Assembly: GCF_950295315.1 (NCBI RefSeq)
Contig: NC_080171.1
Coordinates: 91,063,516 to 91,127,515 of the forward strand
Origin: Erinaceus europaeus
Taxonomy: Eukaryota; Chordata; Mammalia; Eulipotyphla; Erinaceidae
Length of the DNA stretch: 64,000 nucleotides
Direction of reading: 5' to 3'
The notes under the pieces are model-generated. The model was not told the origin of the DNA, made no database searches, and saw nothing but the letters and a program-made list of their open reading frames with translations. The translations under genes were made by a program, and so were the position numbers. This document shows, in pieces, positions 42,385 through 51,605 of this stretch (the stretch's first letter is position 1; the number at the start of each line of letters is the position of its first letter).

Positions 42385-42708
42385 CGTTGGGTGCCAGCTG
42401 TCGGGCTGCGCCGCGGAGAAGAGAGAGAGGAGATCTGGAGCAAATGGGGTACACAAATCTTTATTATTGGATCAGGAGGGGGTGGCTCAGGACACGTGGA
42501 GTCAGCCGAAAATATGGCCGTCCCTGCTACCTCACCACTGGGCAAGAGAGAGAGAGCGAGAACAAGCACGAGAGAGAGTGAGGGCGGAAGTGGGAGGGCT
42601 TTATCGGGCAACCACCAGGAGTGACGTGTCGGGATAGGATTGGTTGAAAAGGGCACTGTGAGGAATCGCAGGGAGTGGCAAAACCTGCATCTGTATAATT
42701 CTCCAACA
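42385..42708 (-). repeat. 5' LTR of the provirus
   Basis: 324 bp, same text as 37290-37591 with extra segments. On the minus strand there is a TATA-like GATAAAGCCC near 42600 and an AATAATAAAG polyadenylation signal near 42465. Its inner edge reads CCAACG instead of the CCAACA of the 3' LTR. Confidence 0.92.
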
Positions 42709-42714
42709 ATCCAC
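42709..42714. repeat. Right target duplication of the provirus
   Basis: ATCCAC, identical to 37284-37289. Confidence 0.9.
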
Positions 42715-42864
42715 TCACACAATTATCTGTTGAGTTCCACCCAAACCTCCACTTTACAAGGAGATATAGTGAGTAACTAGAGAGACATGATGTTGGTGGT
42801 CATGGAACTGCATATAACAGTGAACCACAGGAAGAAAGCTAGTGGAAAAAGGGAATTTGTTTGG

Positions 42865-43085
42865 TGTTTGCTGAGTACTACGAATAGTATTAAGTTCTTT
42901 ACACACAAGACCTTTTACCCTCACACCAGAGACTCAGGGATTAACACCTGTTTTGTAGAGGAGTAGCAAATGTTCAAAGTGAGACACCATGGCTGGTGGT
43001 CACTTAGCTAGTCAGTGTCAGAGCTGGGATCTGAACTTTGTCTTTGGTTTGCTTAATTCATGAGCTAATGCTGCAGGTATGATAG
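42865..43085 (-). repeat. MIR element
   Basis: TTTACACACAAGACCTTTTACCCTCACACC, TTTTGTAGAGGAGTAGCAAATG, TCACTTAGCTAGTCAGTGTCAGAGCTGGGATCTGAAC is an inverted MIR, clearly recognisable. Confidence 0.85.
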
Positions 43086-43689
43086 AAAGAAGGCAGCCAT
43101 TATCTTCTGGTATCGTGAGTTTTTGTGATTTGTCACTATTTCAGACACTGGGGAAACTTGCATTCATGGGTGCTGCTGAAGGCTATATGGAATAGGGCAG
43201 AGCATCCTGGCTTGAGAATCAGGATATGTTAAGTCTAGACTCTTCTCTAATTTCAGATTAGGCATTAGTTACAACTATAACATTTAGTACTATGCTAGGA
43301 AGTCAGAGTGCCCAGACTGAGGGTGAGGGAATGTTGTGAGCAGGGGATTAATGTGGCCCCCTCCTCATCTCCACCTCCTTCTTCCTCCTCCTCCTCCTCC
43401 AAAGAGAGACCTCTCCTCAGAAACAGACTGAGTTGAAGAGAGAAGGGAAAATTCTACATTCCAGACCTAAGGTCTGACCTAGGGTCTCCAGCTCCCTATA
43501 CTAGAGAGTCCCACTTATGAGCTTTATGGGCTCATAAGAGCCTGTGGGTTTCCTCAAGTCCAAGCTTGCACTACTGATTTCTTCATGTGGCTATTACACT
43601 CAGCACTCGTTTCCCACTGAATGTCTCTGACACAAATGCAGAAATAATATTACTCTGTGAATATTTGGCACATCTGTGAGTTCTTATAG
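43086..43689. other. No gene seen
   Basis: Unassigned DNA with a CTCCTCCTC patch at about 43375-43400. Confidence 0.5.
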
Positions 43690-43872
43690 GTACATTGTCT
43701 GTTTCCTCTTTCTTTTTCTTTCTTTCTTTCTTTTTTCCTTTCTTTCTTTTTGTTACCAGAGCACTGTTCAGCTCTAGCTTATGGTGGTGTCGGGGATTGA
43801 ACCTGGGACTTCAGAGCCTCAGGCATGAAAGACTGTTTGCATAAATCATTATGCTATCTACCCTCTGCCCCT
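43690..43872 (-). repeat. SINE type 3 with a CT-rich start
   Basis: A (TTTC)n tract, CAGAGCACTGTTCAGCTCTAGC, GGGGATTGAACCTGGGACTTCAGAG and TTATGCTATCTACC: inverted short SINE. Confidence 0.85.
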
Positions 43873-44189
43873 AGTTTCTTTCTTCTTTTACTTGCTAAGG
43901 GCAAAAGGTGAAGGGATGGATAGATTAGTTTGGTGCCCACTCTTGTTAGATGTCTTCTTTAGGATCAATACTGAGCAGAGTATTTTTACAGTTAGCAAGA
44001 TTCAAACTAACTACTATTCTATGAACCAACCAGCTATAAAATGTACCCCTGAAGAAAACTGAGGAAGAAGTCATATCTTTTCTATAGTATATTTATTACA
44101 CTGGAGTTTTATTTAATTAATTTATTAAACATTTGTTGAGCATCTGACATGAATGTTGTCTTTTTGACTTGGTCTTGCAGATTGATTTT

Positions 44190-44455
44190 TTATTATTAAT
44201 TTTTTAATTTTATTCGAAGCATTACCAGGGTTACGTCTAGGGTTTGGTGCCTGCAGGATGAATTCATTACTCCCAGTGGGCATTTTTGTTCCTTTTTAGT
44301 TCTTTTTGCTAGAGACAGAGAAAAATTGAAAAAGAATGTGAAGAGAGAGGGAGTGAGAAAGACACCGGTAGCACTTGTGAAGTTTACCGCCAGCCTCCCC
44401 CCCCCACTAGGTGGGGTCCAAGGGTTTGAACCCGTCTTATTGAACATGGATATGG
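44190..44455 (-). repeat. SINE type 2/1-like copy
   Basis: CATTACCAGGGTTACGTCTAGGGTTTGGTGCCTGCAGGATGA (type 2 end inverted), then a GA-rich body, GCACTTGTGAAGTTTACC and CCAAGGGTTTGAACCCG. The head is degraded. Confidence 0.75.
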
Positions 44456-45300
44456 GTCCCCTCTCCCCATCTCCAGATCTCTATTAGTGAGTTTTGTCTC
44501 AATTTTGTGAAACTACTGTTCCCAGAGACAGGCAGATGTCAGGTGCTTGACAGCTGATGCTCTAAGAGTCTGGTAAAGTTAGCCTAAGAATGTTGATCAT
44601 TGATTCGGAAACAAAGGAAACAAAAGCACAGGATTCTCCAAGTTTATGAACAAAAGATAAACTATTCATAAGCAAATATCAAAATTAAGTAAGCATGATA
44701 CAAAATTAATAAGACATACCTTTTAGAGGAAAGTAAAGGTATTAATAACAAACTACTATTTACTACTGAGAATTCACCATACCCAAAAAGAAAATAAAAC
44801 TTTTATCTGATGATCACATGATGCTAGTTGGCTATTACTTTAGAACTGGATGTATTGCTAAAGCCAAAGTCTCTTTAGTTCTTGCTGCCTTCATTTCCAC
44901 TGATGTTTGCTGAGTGCCTTTGGCTTTAGATAGAGGCCTAGCCCTTAAATTGAAAAATGGTCTGTATTATCTAGGGATAAAAATGTTCACTCCAAGTCCT
45001 GTTTATTTTCATAGCCGTGTTAACACTGCCCCAAATTGATCTAATGCTCTTCACTGACAAGCCTGTGAGAAAGCAAAAGTGGACACTGTTGGTTGATTTT
45101 TTTCTTTCCCTGATTAAATCTCGATTTTGGTTGGTGCAATGTGTCTCTATCTGGGGACAAGTCAGGTGTGAAGCAAGATAGTCATGGAGATAGTGTTCTT
45201 CCTGGCAAAAGGTCATGTGGATGATATGTGAGGGGGGAATCTAGTGGGGATGTTTGAGAAAGAATTTTCTGCGTTTTAGGCCCTCTAGCCACCACATGGG
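44456..45300. other. No gene seen
   Basis: Unassigned AT-rich DNA. The 81-codon minus frame at 44971-45216 has no recognisable domain. Confidence 0.5.
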
Positions 45301-45306
45301 AACACT

Positions 45307-45311
45307 GTGTG

Positions 45312-45394
<83 letters not shown>

Positions 45395-45475
45395 GGGACT
45401 TCATGAGTGGTGGAGCAGTGCTGTGCTTTTTCCCTCTTTCTCCCCCTCTACCTAAAAAAAAAAAAAATGTTTTGT
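45307..45475 (+). repeat. (GT)n microsatellite and SINE remnant
   Basis: GT run 45307-45392, then GGGGACTTCATGAGTGGTGGAGCAGTGCTG, a CT body and poly-A: the body of a type 1-like SINE whose head has been replaced by the GT run. Confidence 0.8.
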
Positions 45476-45477
45476 TG

Positions 45478-45612
45478 TTGTTTTCTTTGCTTTCTGACCC
45501 CAGAGCACTGTTTAGCTCTGGTATATGGTGGTGCTGGGGAGTAAAACCTGCGACCTTGAAATTTCAGGCATGAAAATCTTTTACATAGCCATTATGCTAT
45601 TTTCCCAGCCCA
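45478..45612 (-). repeat. SINE type 3
   Basis: CCAGAGCACTGTTTAGCTCTGG, GGGGAGTAAAACCTGCGACCTTG, GGCATGAAAATCTTTTACAT: inverted short SINE. Confidence 0.85.
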
Positions 45613-45614
45613 GA

Positions 45615-45782
45615 GTTTTTTTTTTTTCTTAATAGAGAGCTACAAAGGAGAGGAGGAGAAAGTCCTTTCCCCACTTCCTCACTCTTGTCCTTTGTTGGCC
45701 TGTGGGGGAATGTCAGCTCTTTTGAGACCCTTGCATATTCTAACATGTGTGCTCAACTAGGGGTGACATCACTAGGCACCCA
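45615..45782 (-). repeat. SINE type 1, strongly diverged
   Basis: T-rich start, GAGAGCTACAAAGGAGAGG, ACCCTTGCATATTCTAACATGTGTGCTCAACTAGG: the inverted type 1 head is clear, the rest is decayed. Confidence 0.7.
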
Positions 45783-46000
45783 AATTCTGCCTTTCAACAC
45801 TTGACAGTGTCTTGTTGATATCACTAATGATATCACTATATCCTTTTAACAGAATGGGCAACAGACTCAGAGAGTGACTTCTTTTAATAACGATACTTGA
45901 TGATGGCTCCATACTGCCCATGGATAGGAAGGAATCATGGGTAGGAAGCAATCAGACTCATGTCATATGAGATGGAACTGTCTCATCTTAGAAGATTTTG

Positions 46001-46203
46001 GTGGGCTGGGAGGTGGTGCACCTGGTTGAGCGCACACATTAAAGTGCACAAGGACCCAGGTTCAAGCCCTCAGTCCTCACCTGCAAGGGGAAAGCTTCAC
46101 GAGTGGTGAAGCAGTGTTGCAGGTGTCTCTCTGTCTCCCTTTCCCTCTCAATTTCTGGCTTTCTCTATCCAATAAATAAAGATAATAAAAAAATTTTTAA
46201 AAG
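46001..46203 (+). repeat. SINE type 1, well preserved
   Basis: GGGCTGGGAGGTGGTGCACCTGGTTGAGCGCA, AAGGACCCAGGTTCAAGCCC, GAGTGGTGAAGCAGTGTTGCAG and CTCTATCCAATAAATAAAGA are present in order. A good reference copy for this window. Confidence 0.95.
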
Positions 46204-46224
46204 AAGATTTTGGCACAGAAGTTA

Positions 46225-46420
46225 TGATTATTAATATTTTTATTGTTCTCAGCAGAGTTTCAACACTCTGGACTAACTTCAGATAGATAGGAAGAGAGAG
46301 AGAGAGAGAGAAAAGGAACAAAATTAAAGCTTACTCCCATATAGTGTTCCAGGAGTTTGAACCTAGGTTGCGTGCATGGTAACCACAGCTACCCTCCCAA
46401 GGGAACTGTCTCACCAATAC
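46225..46420 (-). repeat. SINE-like relic (type 3 or 1)
   Basis: T-rich start, a GA run (46288-46308), CCAGGAGTTTGAACCTAGGTTGC and TGGTAACCACAGCTACCC: inverted tRNA-headed SINE, class uncertain. Confidence 0.6.
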
Positions 46421-46424
46421 TATG

Positions 46425-46945
46425 ACAGTGAATTTTATGTGCAACCTGATCAGGTCATGGTGTACCCAGATATCTGACTGAACACTTCTGTTTCTGGATG
46501 AGTTTAACAATTGTGTCAATTGAATTTGGAAAGCAGTTTACCTTGTCTAATGTGGTTAGGTCTTGTTTGATTAGTTGAAGGTCTAATAATAGAGCAAAAC
46601 ATTGGCCCTCTCATGAATGTGAGGGAATTCTTCCTGTCTGACTGCCTTCAAGTTGGGAAACATTTTCTTTTTCTTTTTTTTTTTTCCTGCCTCCCTTCTG
46701 AATCAAATGGCACAATATACTCAGCCAGGAGCTTGAGCCTTCTGGTCTTTTGACAGGACCTACCCTATGGACTGTCTTGATCCTTTAGTTTGTAGGCTGG
46801 GGAACTGGGCACCTATCAGCTCCTGTCATCACATGATCTAATGCCTTATTATGCCTTCACTTCTCTTTCCCTCTCTTTATATCCTACTGCTTCTGTTTCT
46901 CTAGAGACTTGTGCCTAATCTAGGAATCATTAGTCACTGAAGCAG
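46425..46945 (+). repeat. Probable MaLR (MLT1-type) LTR relic
   Basis: TTTTATGTGCAACCTGATCAG, GTGTACCCAGATATCTG, TTTCTGGATGAGTTTAACA, TTAGTTGAAGGTCTAATAATAGAGCAAAA, GGGAATTCTTCCTGTCTGACTGCC, and the end CTACTGCTTCTGTTTCTCTAGAGACTTGTGCCTAATC follow a pan-mammalian LTR in order. The family name is from memory and may be wrong. Confidence 0.6.
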
Positions 46946-47006
46946 CAAGTGCAAGGGAAAAAACATATTCTACCCGCAGCCCTGAGAAGGTGGCCCTGCT
47001 CCTGAT

Positions 47007-47307
47007 TTTTTAAAATAAGTTTTTTTTAATATTTATTTATTTATTCCCTTTTTCTGCCCTTGTATTATTGTTGTAGTTATTATTGTTGATGATGTTGTCA
47101 TTGTTGGATAGGACAGAGAGAAATGGAGAAAGAAGGGGAAGACAGAGAGGGGTAGAGAAAGATAGACACCTGCAGACCTGCTTCACTGCCTGTGAAGTGA
47201 CTCCCCTGCAGGTGGGAAATCATAGGCTCTAACTGGGACCCTCACAATGGTCCTTGTGCTTTGTGCCATGTGCCCATAACCTGCTGTGCTACCGCCTGAC
47301 TCCCCTG
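47007..47307 (-). repeat. SINE type 2
   Basis: TTATTCCCTTTTTCTGCCCT, a GTTGTAGTTATTATTGTTG stretch, GGATAGGACAGAGAGAAATGG, GAAGTGACTCCCCTGCAGGTG and GCTGTGCTACCGCCTGACTCCCC: inverted type 2 copy in good condition. Confidence 0.93.
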
Positions 47308-48054
47308 CTCCTGATTCTTATCCATGGAGGAAACGGAGACCTGCAACAGAGAAGCAGCTAACCTGAGGCCATGCAGGTGGTGGAAACAGAGCTAGGACTT
47401 AGGGGGTTGCTACTGAACCAGACTGTCTGAGAGATGCTGGAGCAATTTGTGGGAGAGTGTGAGAGTCTTATCCTTTGTCCTGCAGGGAACAGTCTGCTCT
47501 CTTGTTCGGGGGCTGAGACCTAAATCACCATCCAGCTCAGGGTCCCTCATTGTTCTTCCCCTTCCTTTGAAAAGCTGAGTGATTTGTAAGGACAATCCCT
47601 TGCAGAATCAGATGACATTTACAGCATTTCTAGAAAAATGTAGGCAATTCATTTTTAGCCTCCTGTGAGACTCTTCTCCTACTCCCTACAAAACCTTTCT
47701 TCCCTTTTTTTTTTTTTTTTTTAATTTTAGTCTCAACCTTCCCTACCTTATTCTTTCTATCCATGAAAGCAATTTTAACTTCATGGAACTAATTAAAGTT
47801 TTATGTGCCCACATTCTTTTACTGAACTGATTGTAGATGCCTTAGATTGAAACAGAAACAGACTAAGAGGGAAAAGTTTTTGGGGATCTCCTATGAATGT
47901 GTGGCTGTGCAGTGACTTGAGATCTCAGCCAAGTCTTGGCTTGGAATTCCAGTTCCTTAGGACCAAGTCATCCTGGTAGGGGAGTGAGGTAGACTTCAGT
48001 GGGTACACAGACTGAATGAACGAGAGAGTGAACAAATGAATAAATAAGAAACCA
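47308..48054. other. No gene seen
   Basis: Unassigned DNA with a poly-T run at about 47707-47722. No exon signal is convincing. Confidence 0.5.
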
Positions 48055-48380
48055 TGGTTGGTAACTTAAAAAATTAATTTTTGGTTAATAGTGTGCTATA
48101 AGATTATAAGATTACAGTGTATACTTCTATTCCAGACCCACTACCAAATTTCTGTGTCTCTGTCCTCCCACCTCCCAAAACTATGTTTTTTGCTTGCTTG
48201 TTTTTTTTTTCTTCTTCTAGTTCACATGTATCAGATCTCTAGATTCCATACATGAGTGAAACCATCCTGTAGTTGTCCTTCATCTCTTTACTTATTTTGC
48301 TAAGCACAGTCACCCCCAGTTCCATTCATTTTTATCCCAAAGGACATAAAATCCTTTGATATAACAAATTAAAATTCTTA
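48055..48380 (-). repeat. Old L1 3' end
   Basis: TTAATAGTGTGCTATAAGAT, CCAGACCCACTACCAAATTTCTGTG and CATACATGAGTGAAACCATCCTGTAG match the inverted 3' end seen at 28035-28300. Confidence 0.7.
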
Positions 48381-48415
48381 AAAAAAAAAAAAAGAAAAGA
48401 AAACTCTACTGATAA

Positions 48416-48635
48416 AGGGGTCAGTGTGGTGGTGTACCTAGTTGAGTACATGTTACGGTGTGCAAGGATCCAGGTTCGAGCCCCTGGTCCCCAAACCTGC
48501 AGGGTAAATCTTTGTAAGTGGGAAGCAGTATTGCAGGTGTCGCTCTGTCTCTTTTCTTCTCTATCTCCCCTACCCTCTCAATTTCTGATTATCTCTATCC
48601 AATAAATAATTAATTAAATAATATAATAAAGATTC
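48416..48635 (+). repeat. SINE type 1
   Basis: GGGGTCAGTGTGGTGGTGTACC, AAGGATCCAGGTTCGAGCCC, GCAGTATTGCAGGTGTCGCT, CTCTATCCAATAAATAATTA. Box B (GGTTCGAGCC) is intact. Confidence 0.92.
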
Positions 48636-48669
48636 AAAAAAATTCATCATATTACTTAATCCCTCCTAG

Positions 48670-48957
48670 GTAATTTTTTTCCACCAGGGTTATTGTTGGG
48701 GCTTGGTGCCTGCATGATCAACCCACTGCTCTGGTGGCCATTTATTTTTTTCTTTTCTTTTCTTTTATCTTCTCTTTTTAAAAAATTATCATAGAAAAAA
48801 GAAATAGGGTGTAAGAAGTGGGGAGAGAGAGAAAGAAAGAGAGAGAGAGGAAGAGAGAGGCCTGTAGCACTGCTTGTGAAGCTTCTTCTCTGCAGGTGGG
48901 GATCATGGGCTTGAACCCAGGTCCTCAAGCATGGTAACTTGCACTACCAACATTTTC
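48670..48957 (-). repeat. SINE type 2/1-like copy
   Basis: CCACCAGGGTTATTGTTGGGGCTTGGTGCCTGC, a GA-rich body, AAGCTTCTTCTCTGCAGGTGG, GGGCTTGAACCCAGGTCCTC: inverted copy mixing a type 2 end with a type 1 middle. Confidence 0.82.
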
Positions 48958-49364
48958 CCCTTCTAAGTAATTTTAAAACAGGTGCTACTGCCCAGTTTTT
49001 ACAGAGCACAAAGTTGAGGCACAGAAGGTTTAATAACTTGTCTATACATGCTCAATGAATAATTGGGAGACCTACTAACTTGTTGATAAAGTCACAATGT
49101 AAGTTTCTGCTTTCTGTGCAAAAATGAGTCATGACTTTTCCCACTAGTAATCAAAACAGGAATATTTGACTTCAAGGTGAGCACTCCCTGCTGAGTACAC
49201 AGTGTGATGTGTCCACAGCGGTCCCCTCTTTTTTTTTTTACCAGGCTTCTCTGTAGAGGTGCCACTGCCCCCCAATCAACTTTAAGCCTGACTATGTGAC
49301 TTCCTTTGATCTGGGATAAAAGGAGCATCAAGTCTGAGCAGCAACTTTAAAGACACTAGTGTGT
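48958..49364. other. MIR-like relic, then no gene seen
   Basis: 48960-49080 reads as an inverted MIR (CCCAGTTTTTACAGAGCACAAAGTTGAGGCACAGAAGG). The remainder to 49364 is unassigned. Confidence 0.5.
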
Positions 49365-49572
49365 TGTTTGTTTAAAATTTATCTCATATCAGTTTCACTG
49401 GAGAGGGAGAGAGAGAGGTTGGAGCAGTGGGGTTGGGGGGGGTTGGAGTGGGAGAGTGGGGGAGGAAGAGCCAGAGGATCACTCTGGTACATGTGGCACT
49501 GCTGATCAAACCAAGACCCTCAGGCATACAAGTCCTGTGCTATACTAGTTGAGCCATTTTCCTGACCAACAC
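49365..49572 (-). repeat. SINE type 3-like relic
   Basis: GA/GG-rich body, GGATCACTCTGGTACATGTG, ATCAAACCAAGACCCTCAGG and GTGCTATACTAGTTGAGCC: inverted short SINE. Confidence 0.65.
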
Positions 49573-49574
49573 TT

Positions 49575-49800
49575 GTATGTACGTTTGCTCCTGTCTCTCA
49601 TACATCCCTTTCCTCTGCCTGGTGGCTCTTTCACTCCAGGTTCCAAAATGAGAAGACACATGGAGTAAACCCAGACAGGCAGACACAGATCTGACCCACA
49701 GTGGGAGAGCAGCCCTCCAGTGATGCAAAGAACGCCTGTGCTACCAGGCAAGATGATTTTCGGTGTGCTTGTTACTGCAGCGGAAGTGGACTGATGTGGA
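49575..49800 (+). repeat. Possible MaLR-type LTR end
   Basis: GAGAAGACACATGGAGTAAACCC, GAGAGCAGCCCTCCAGTGATGC and GATTTTCGGTGTGCTTGTTACTGCAGC recall the R/U5 end of MaLR LTRs. Family uncertain. Confidence 0.35.
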
Positions 49801-49869
49801 TATGTGCCATGGAGACTATTCTGTATTGCTTCCTGAAGAGATGGAATCTAATTAACTTCATGATGTGAA

Positions 49870-50105
49870 CTCAGATTATTGAGAACTGGAGAAAGTACAC
49901 CCTGGGAGGAATATATTCAATCATAAAGAAAAGAGGTACAGTAGCCAGACTGTCTTTAAGACTGTGAGAACTAAGGAGGCTATGTGGGTCGGGGTCACCT
50001 AATTTGGGTGGTGCGTGCAGGGTGGTCTTATACCCCTGTACTCTTATCATCTTGTAAACTGTTATCAAATCACTAGAAAATGTGGATAATGAAAAGGAAC
50101 AACAA
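49870..50105 (+). repeat. L1-b 3' end relic
   Basis: GTGGTGCGTGCAGGGTGGTCTTATACCCCTG, TCTTATCATCTTGTAAACTG, ATCAAATCACTAG match the L1-b terminus in degraded form. Confidence 0.55.
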
Positions 50106-50114
50106 CAACAAAAG

Positions 50115-50290
50115 AACTGTGGTATGGGATATAGCTTCATGGGTATAGGTTACACTTTTCTATGTATGAGGCCCAGGATTTGATCCCCAACACCCCATAG
50201 GAGGAGCACCATGAGCAGTACCAAAAGAACACCATGGGTGGAGTAGTGCTTTGGAATTGGTCTCTCTTTCTGTAAGTATAAAGAATGAGA
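50115..50290 (+). repeat. SINE type 3
   Basis: GTATGGGATATAGCTTCATGGG, GAGGCCCAGGATTTGATCCCCAAC, GGGTGGAGTAGTGCTTTGG, then a short CT body. Confidence 0.7.
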
Positions 50291-50293
50291 GAC

Positions 50294-50660
50294 GGGGGCT
50301 GGGCAGTGGTGCAGTGAGTTAAGCACTCATGATGCAAAGCACAAGAACTAGTGCAAGGATCCTGGTTCAAGCCCCTGGCTCCCCACCTGCAGGGGTGGCA
50401 CTTCACAAGCAGTAAAGCAGGTCTGCAGGTGTCTATCTTTCTCTCCTACTCTCTGTCTTCCCCTCTTCTCTTGATTTCTCTTTGTTTTATCCAACAACAA
50501 TGACAGCAATAACAAGAACAATAATGATAACAACAACAATAAACAACAAGGGCAACAAATGGTATAAAATGGCCTCCAGGAGCAATGGATTAATAGTGTA
50601 GGCACTGAGTCCCAGCAATAACCCTGGAGGCAAAAAAAAAAGAAGAAGAAGAAGAAGAAT
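50294..50660 (+). repeat. SINE type 2, full length
   Basis: Complete structure: head GGGGGCTGGGCAGTGGTGCA, GGTTCAAGCCCCTGGCTCCCC, GTAAAGCAGGTCTGCAGGTG, ATTTCTCTTTGTTTTATCCAACAACAA, a CAA-rich stretch, GGCCTCCAGGAGCAATGGAT, CCCAGCAATAACCCTGGAGGC and an A/GAA tail. It is the best type 2 reference in the window. Confidence 0.95.
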
Positions 50661-50664
50661 AAAC

Positions 50665-50950
50665 AACATTGGGCTGGGGAGGCTGCTTGGCAATGCCATC
50701 CATGCACAAAGCCTGAAATTTATTCGCTGGCACTGAATTAAGTATAAGCCAAACAAACCCCAACTTTCACCAAAGACAGAGACATGTAGAGCTCCATGGA
50801 GGGTAAAGCTGTGTGATAGTGTCTGTCCTCTCTCTTTCTCATTAAAAAAACAAGGTAAAAATTGGTCTGAGGAGCTGGCTTAGCAATGGTGTGCATCCCC
50901 TGGGTTTGGTTCCAGGCACTGCATTAACAGCAACAACAAAGCAAAAATAA
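50665..50950 (+). repeat. Two SINE type 3 relics
   Basis: First at about 50668-50845 (GGGCTGGGGAGGCTGCTTGG ... CATGCACAAAGCCTG ... TAGAGCTCC). Second at about 50868-50950 (CTGAGGAGCTGGCTTAGCAATGG ... GGTTTGGTTCCAGGCACTGC). Confidence 0.55.
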
Positions 50951-50968
50951 ACAAACAAAAAAAGCAGT

Positions 50969-50974
50969 TTTATT
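50969..50974 (-). terminator. AATAAA polyadenylation signal after the candidate exon
   Basis: The complement of TTTATT, 9 bases past the stop codon, followed on the minus strand by TTTTTTTGTTTGTTT, a plausible downstream element. Such a short 3' UTR is unusual. Confidence 0.35.
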
Positions 50975-50983
50975 GAAACACTG

Positions 50984-51360
50984 CTAAGGAACAGTTGGAA
51001 AATCAGGTAACAGAGGGCCCTGAACACTCCGGGGGGGGGGGGGGGTAGTGAACCACCTTGAAGGTGCTGGAGAGGGAGCCATGGATAGTTCATCATCAAG
51101 GAACATGGTGCAGCTTGGATCTATTCCAAGTTTCCCGTCAGGGCTGGAAACACCTTGCTGGTCACGTTTCTGCTGTTCTAATTCCTGCCTTATCCTGTAA
51201 ACCTGTTCCTCTAGCTCCAGCATTTGCCAGCAGCCAGAAAGTTGATTTCTTTCCACCTTTATCTGATGTCTATCAGGACAGGTGGCTGCCCTGCTTAGAG
51301 GAGGAAAAAAATGAAGCTGCCTCAGGAATAATAATAGCGATTTTCTCTGTAGAAAAAAAA
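50984..51360 (-). CDS. Candidate terminal coding exon of an unrecognised gene
   Basis: I do not recognise this protein. On the minus strand a frame stays open from a strong acceptor-like TTTTTTTTCTACAG (edge near 51348) to a TAG at 50986-50984. The downstream part looks protein-like: a charged helical, coiled-coil-like segment (MLELEEQVYRIRQELEQQK) followed by a Pro/Ser-rich tail (APSPAPSRW, PPPPRS) with no transposon similarity. An AATAAA lies only 9 bases after the stop (50974-50969) and is followed by T-rich sequence rather than a genomic poly(A), which fits a genuine transcript end better than a processed copy. Other acceptor choices exist (CCTCCTCTAAGCAG near 51290, ACATCAG near 51265). 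A 16-base C run encodes the poly-Pro. It could instead be an old pseudogene fragment, and no upstream exon is visible. Confidence 0.4.
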
Positions 51361-51605
51361 GTTTTTAAATCCTATTTATATGTGTGGAGGAGGGAGAGGT
51401 CTGAGGTAGAGGACAGGCCCAACATATCTTAGGCGGCTATTATCTGCCAGCACCATTGTATTTAGGTGTGCGTGGCCCTGGTGTCCCATGGGCTTTGCAC
51501 AGAGAGGGTACCTGCCTTTGCTTTAATGCTGTGCCACCACACCCCAGCACATTGTTTTCACTTGCACTGGGCCCTAAAAATTATGTAGCCAGACTTCTCC
51601 CCCCA
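51361..51605. other. No gene seen
   Basis: Short unassigned region upstream (on the minus strand) of the candidate exon. A possible intron edge, but no second exon is supportable. Confidence 0.4.

Larger units (their letters stand above)
37290..42708 (-). mobile_element. Betaretrovirus-like (class II) endogenous provirus, defective
   Basis: A 5,419-bp provirus on the minus strand. The 5' LTR is at 42385-42708 and the 3' LTR at 37290-37591, with gag, protease and integrase relics between. The sequence ATCCAC occurs at both flanks (37284-37289 and 42709-42714). A 6-bp duplication is usual for betaretroviral integrases. Class II is also indicated by two CCHC knuckles and the integrase wording. 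Reverse transcriptase and RNase H are absent: the protease relic runs almost directly into the integrase core at about 40480. No env is recognisable in the 2.2 kb before the 3' LTR. Both gag and pol frames contain stops and frameshifts. The LTRs differ by several indels, so the insertion is not very recent. It has no coding capacity for an infectious particle. Confidence 0.93.

Noticed and set aside
42379..42396. Certain lysine-tRNA primer-binding site
   Set aside because: It overlaps the LTR edge as fixed by the target duplications and is repeated in the 3' LTR, so it cannot be a normal primer site. Reported only as an oddity.
46001..46100. tRNA gene
   Set aside because: Box A/B-like motifs belong to the SINE head; no full cloverleaf is possible and the same text recurs in many copies.
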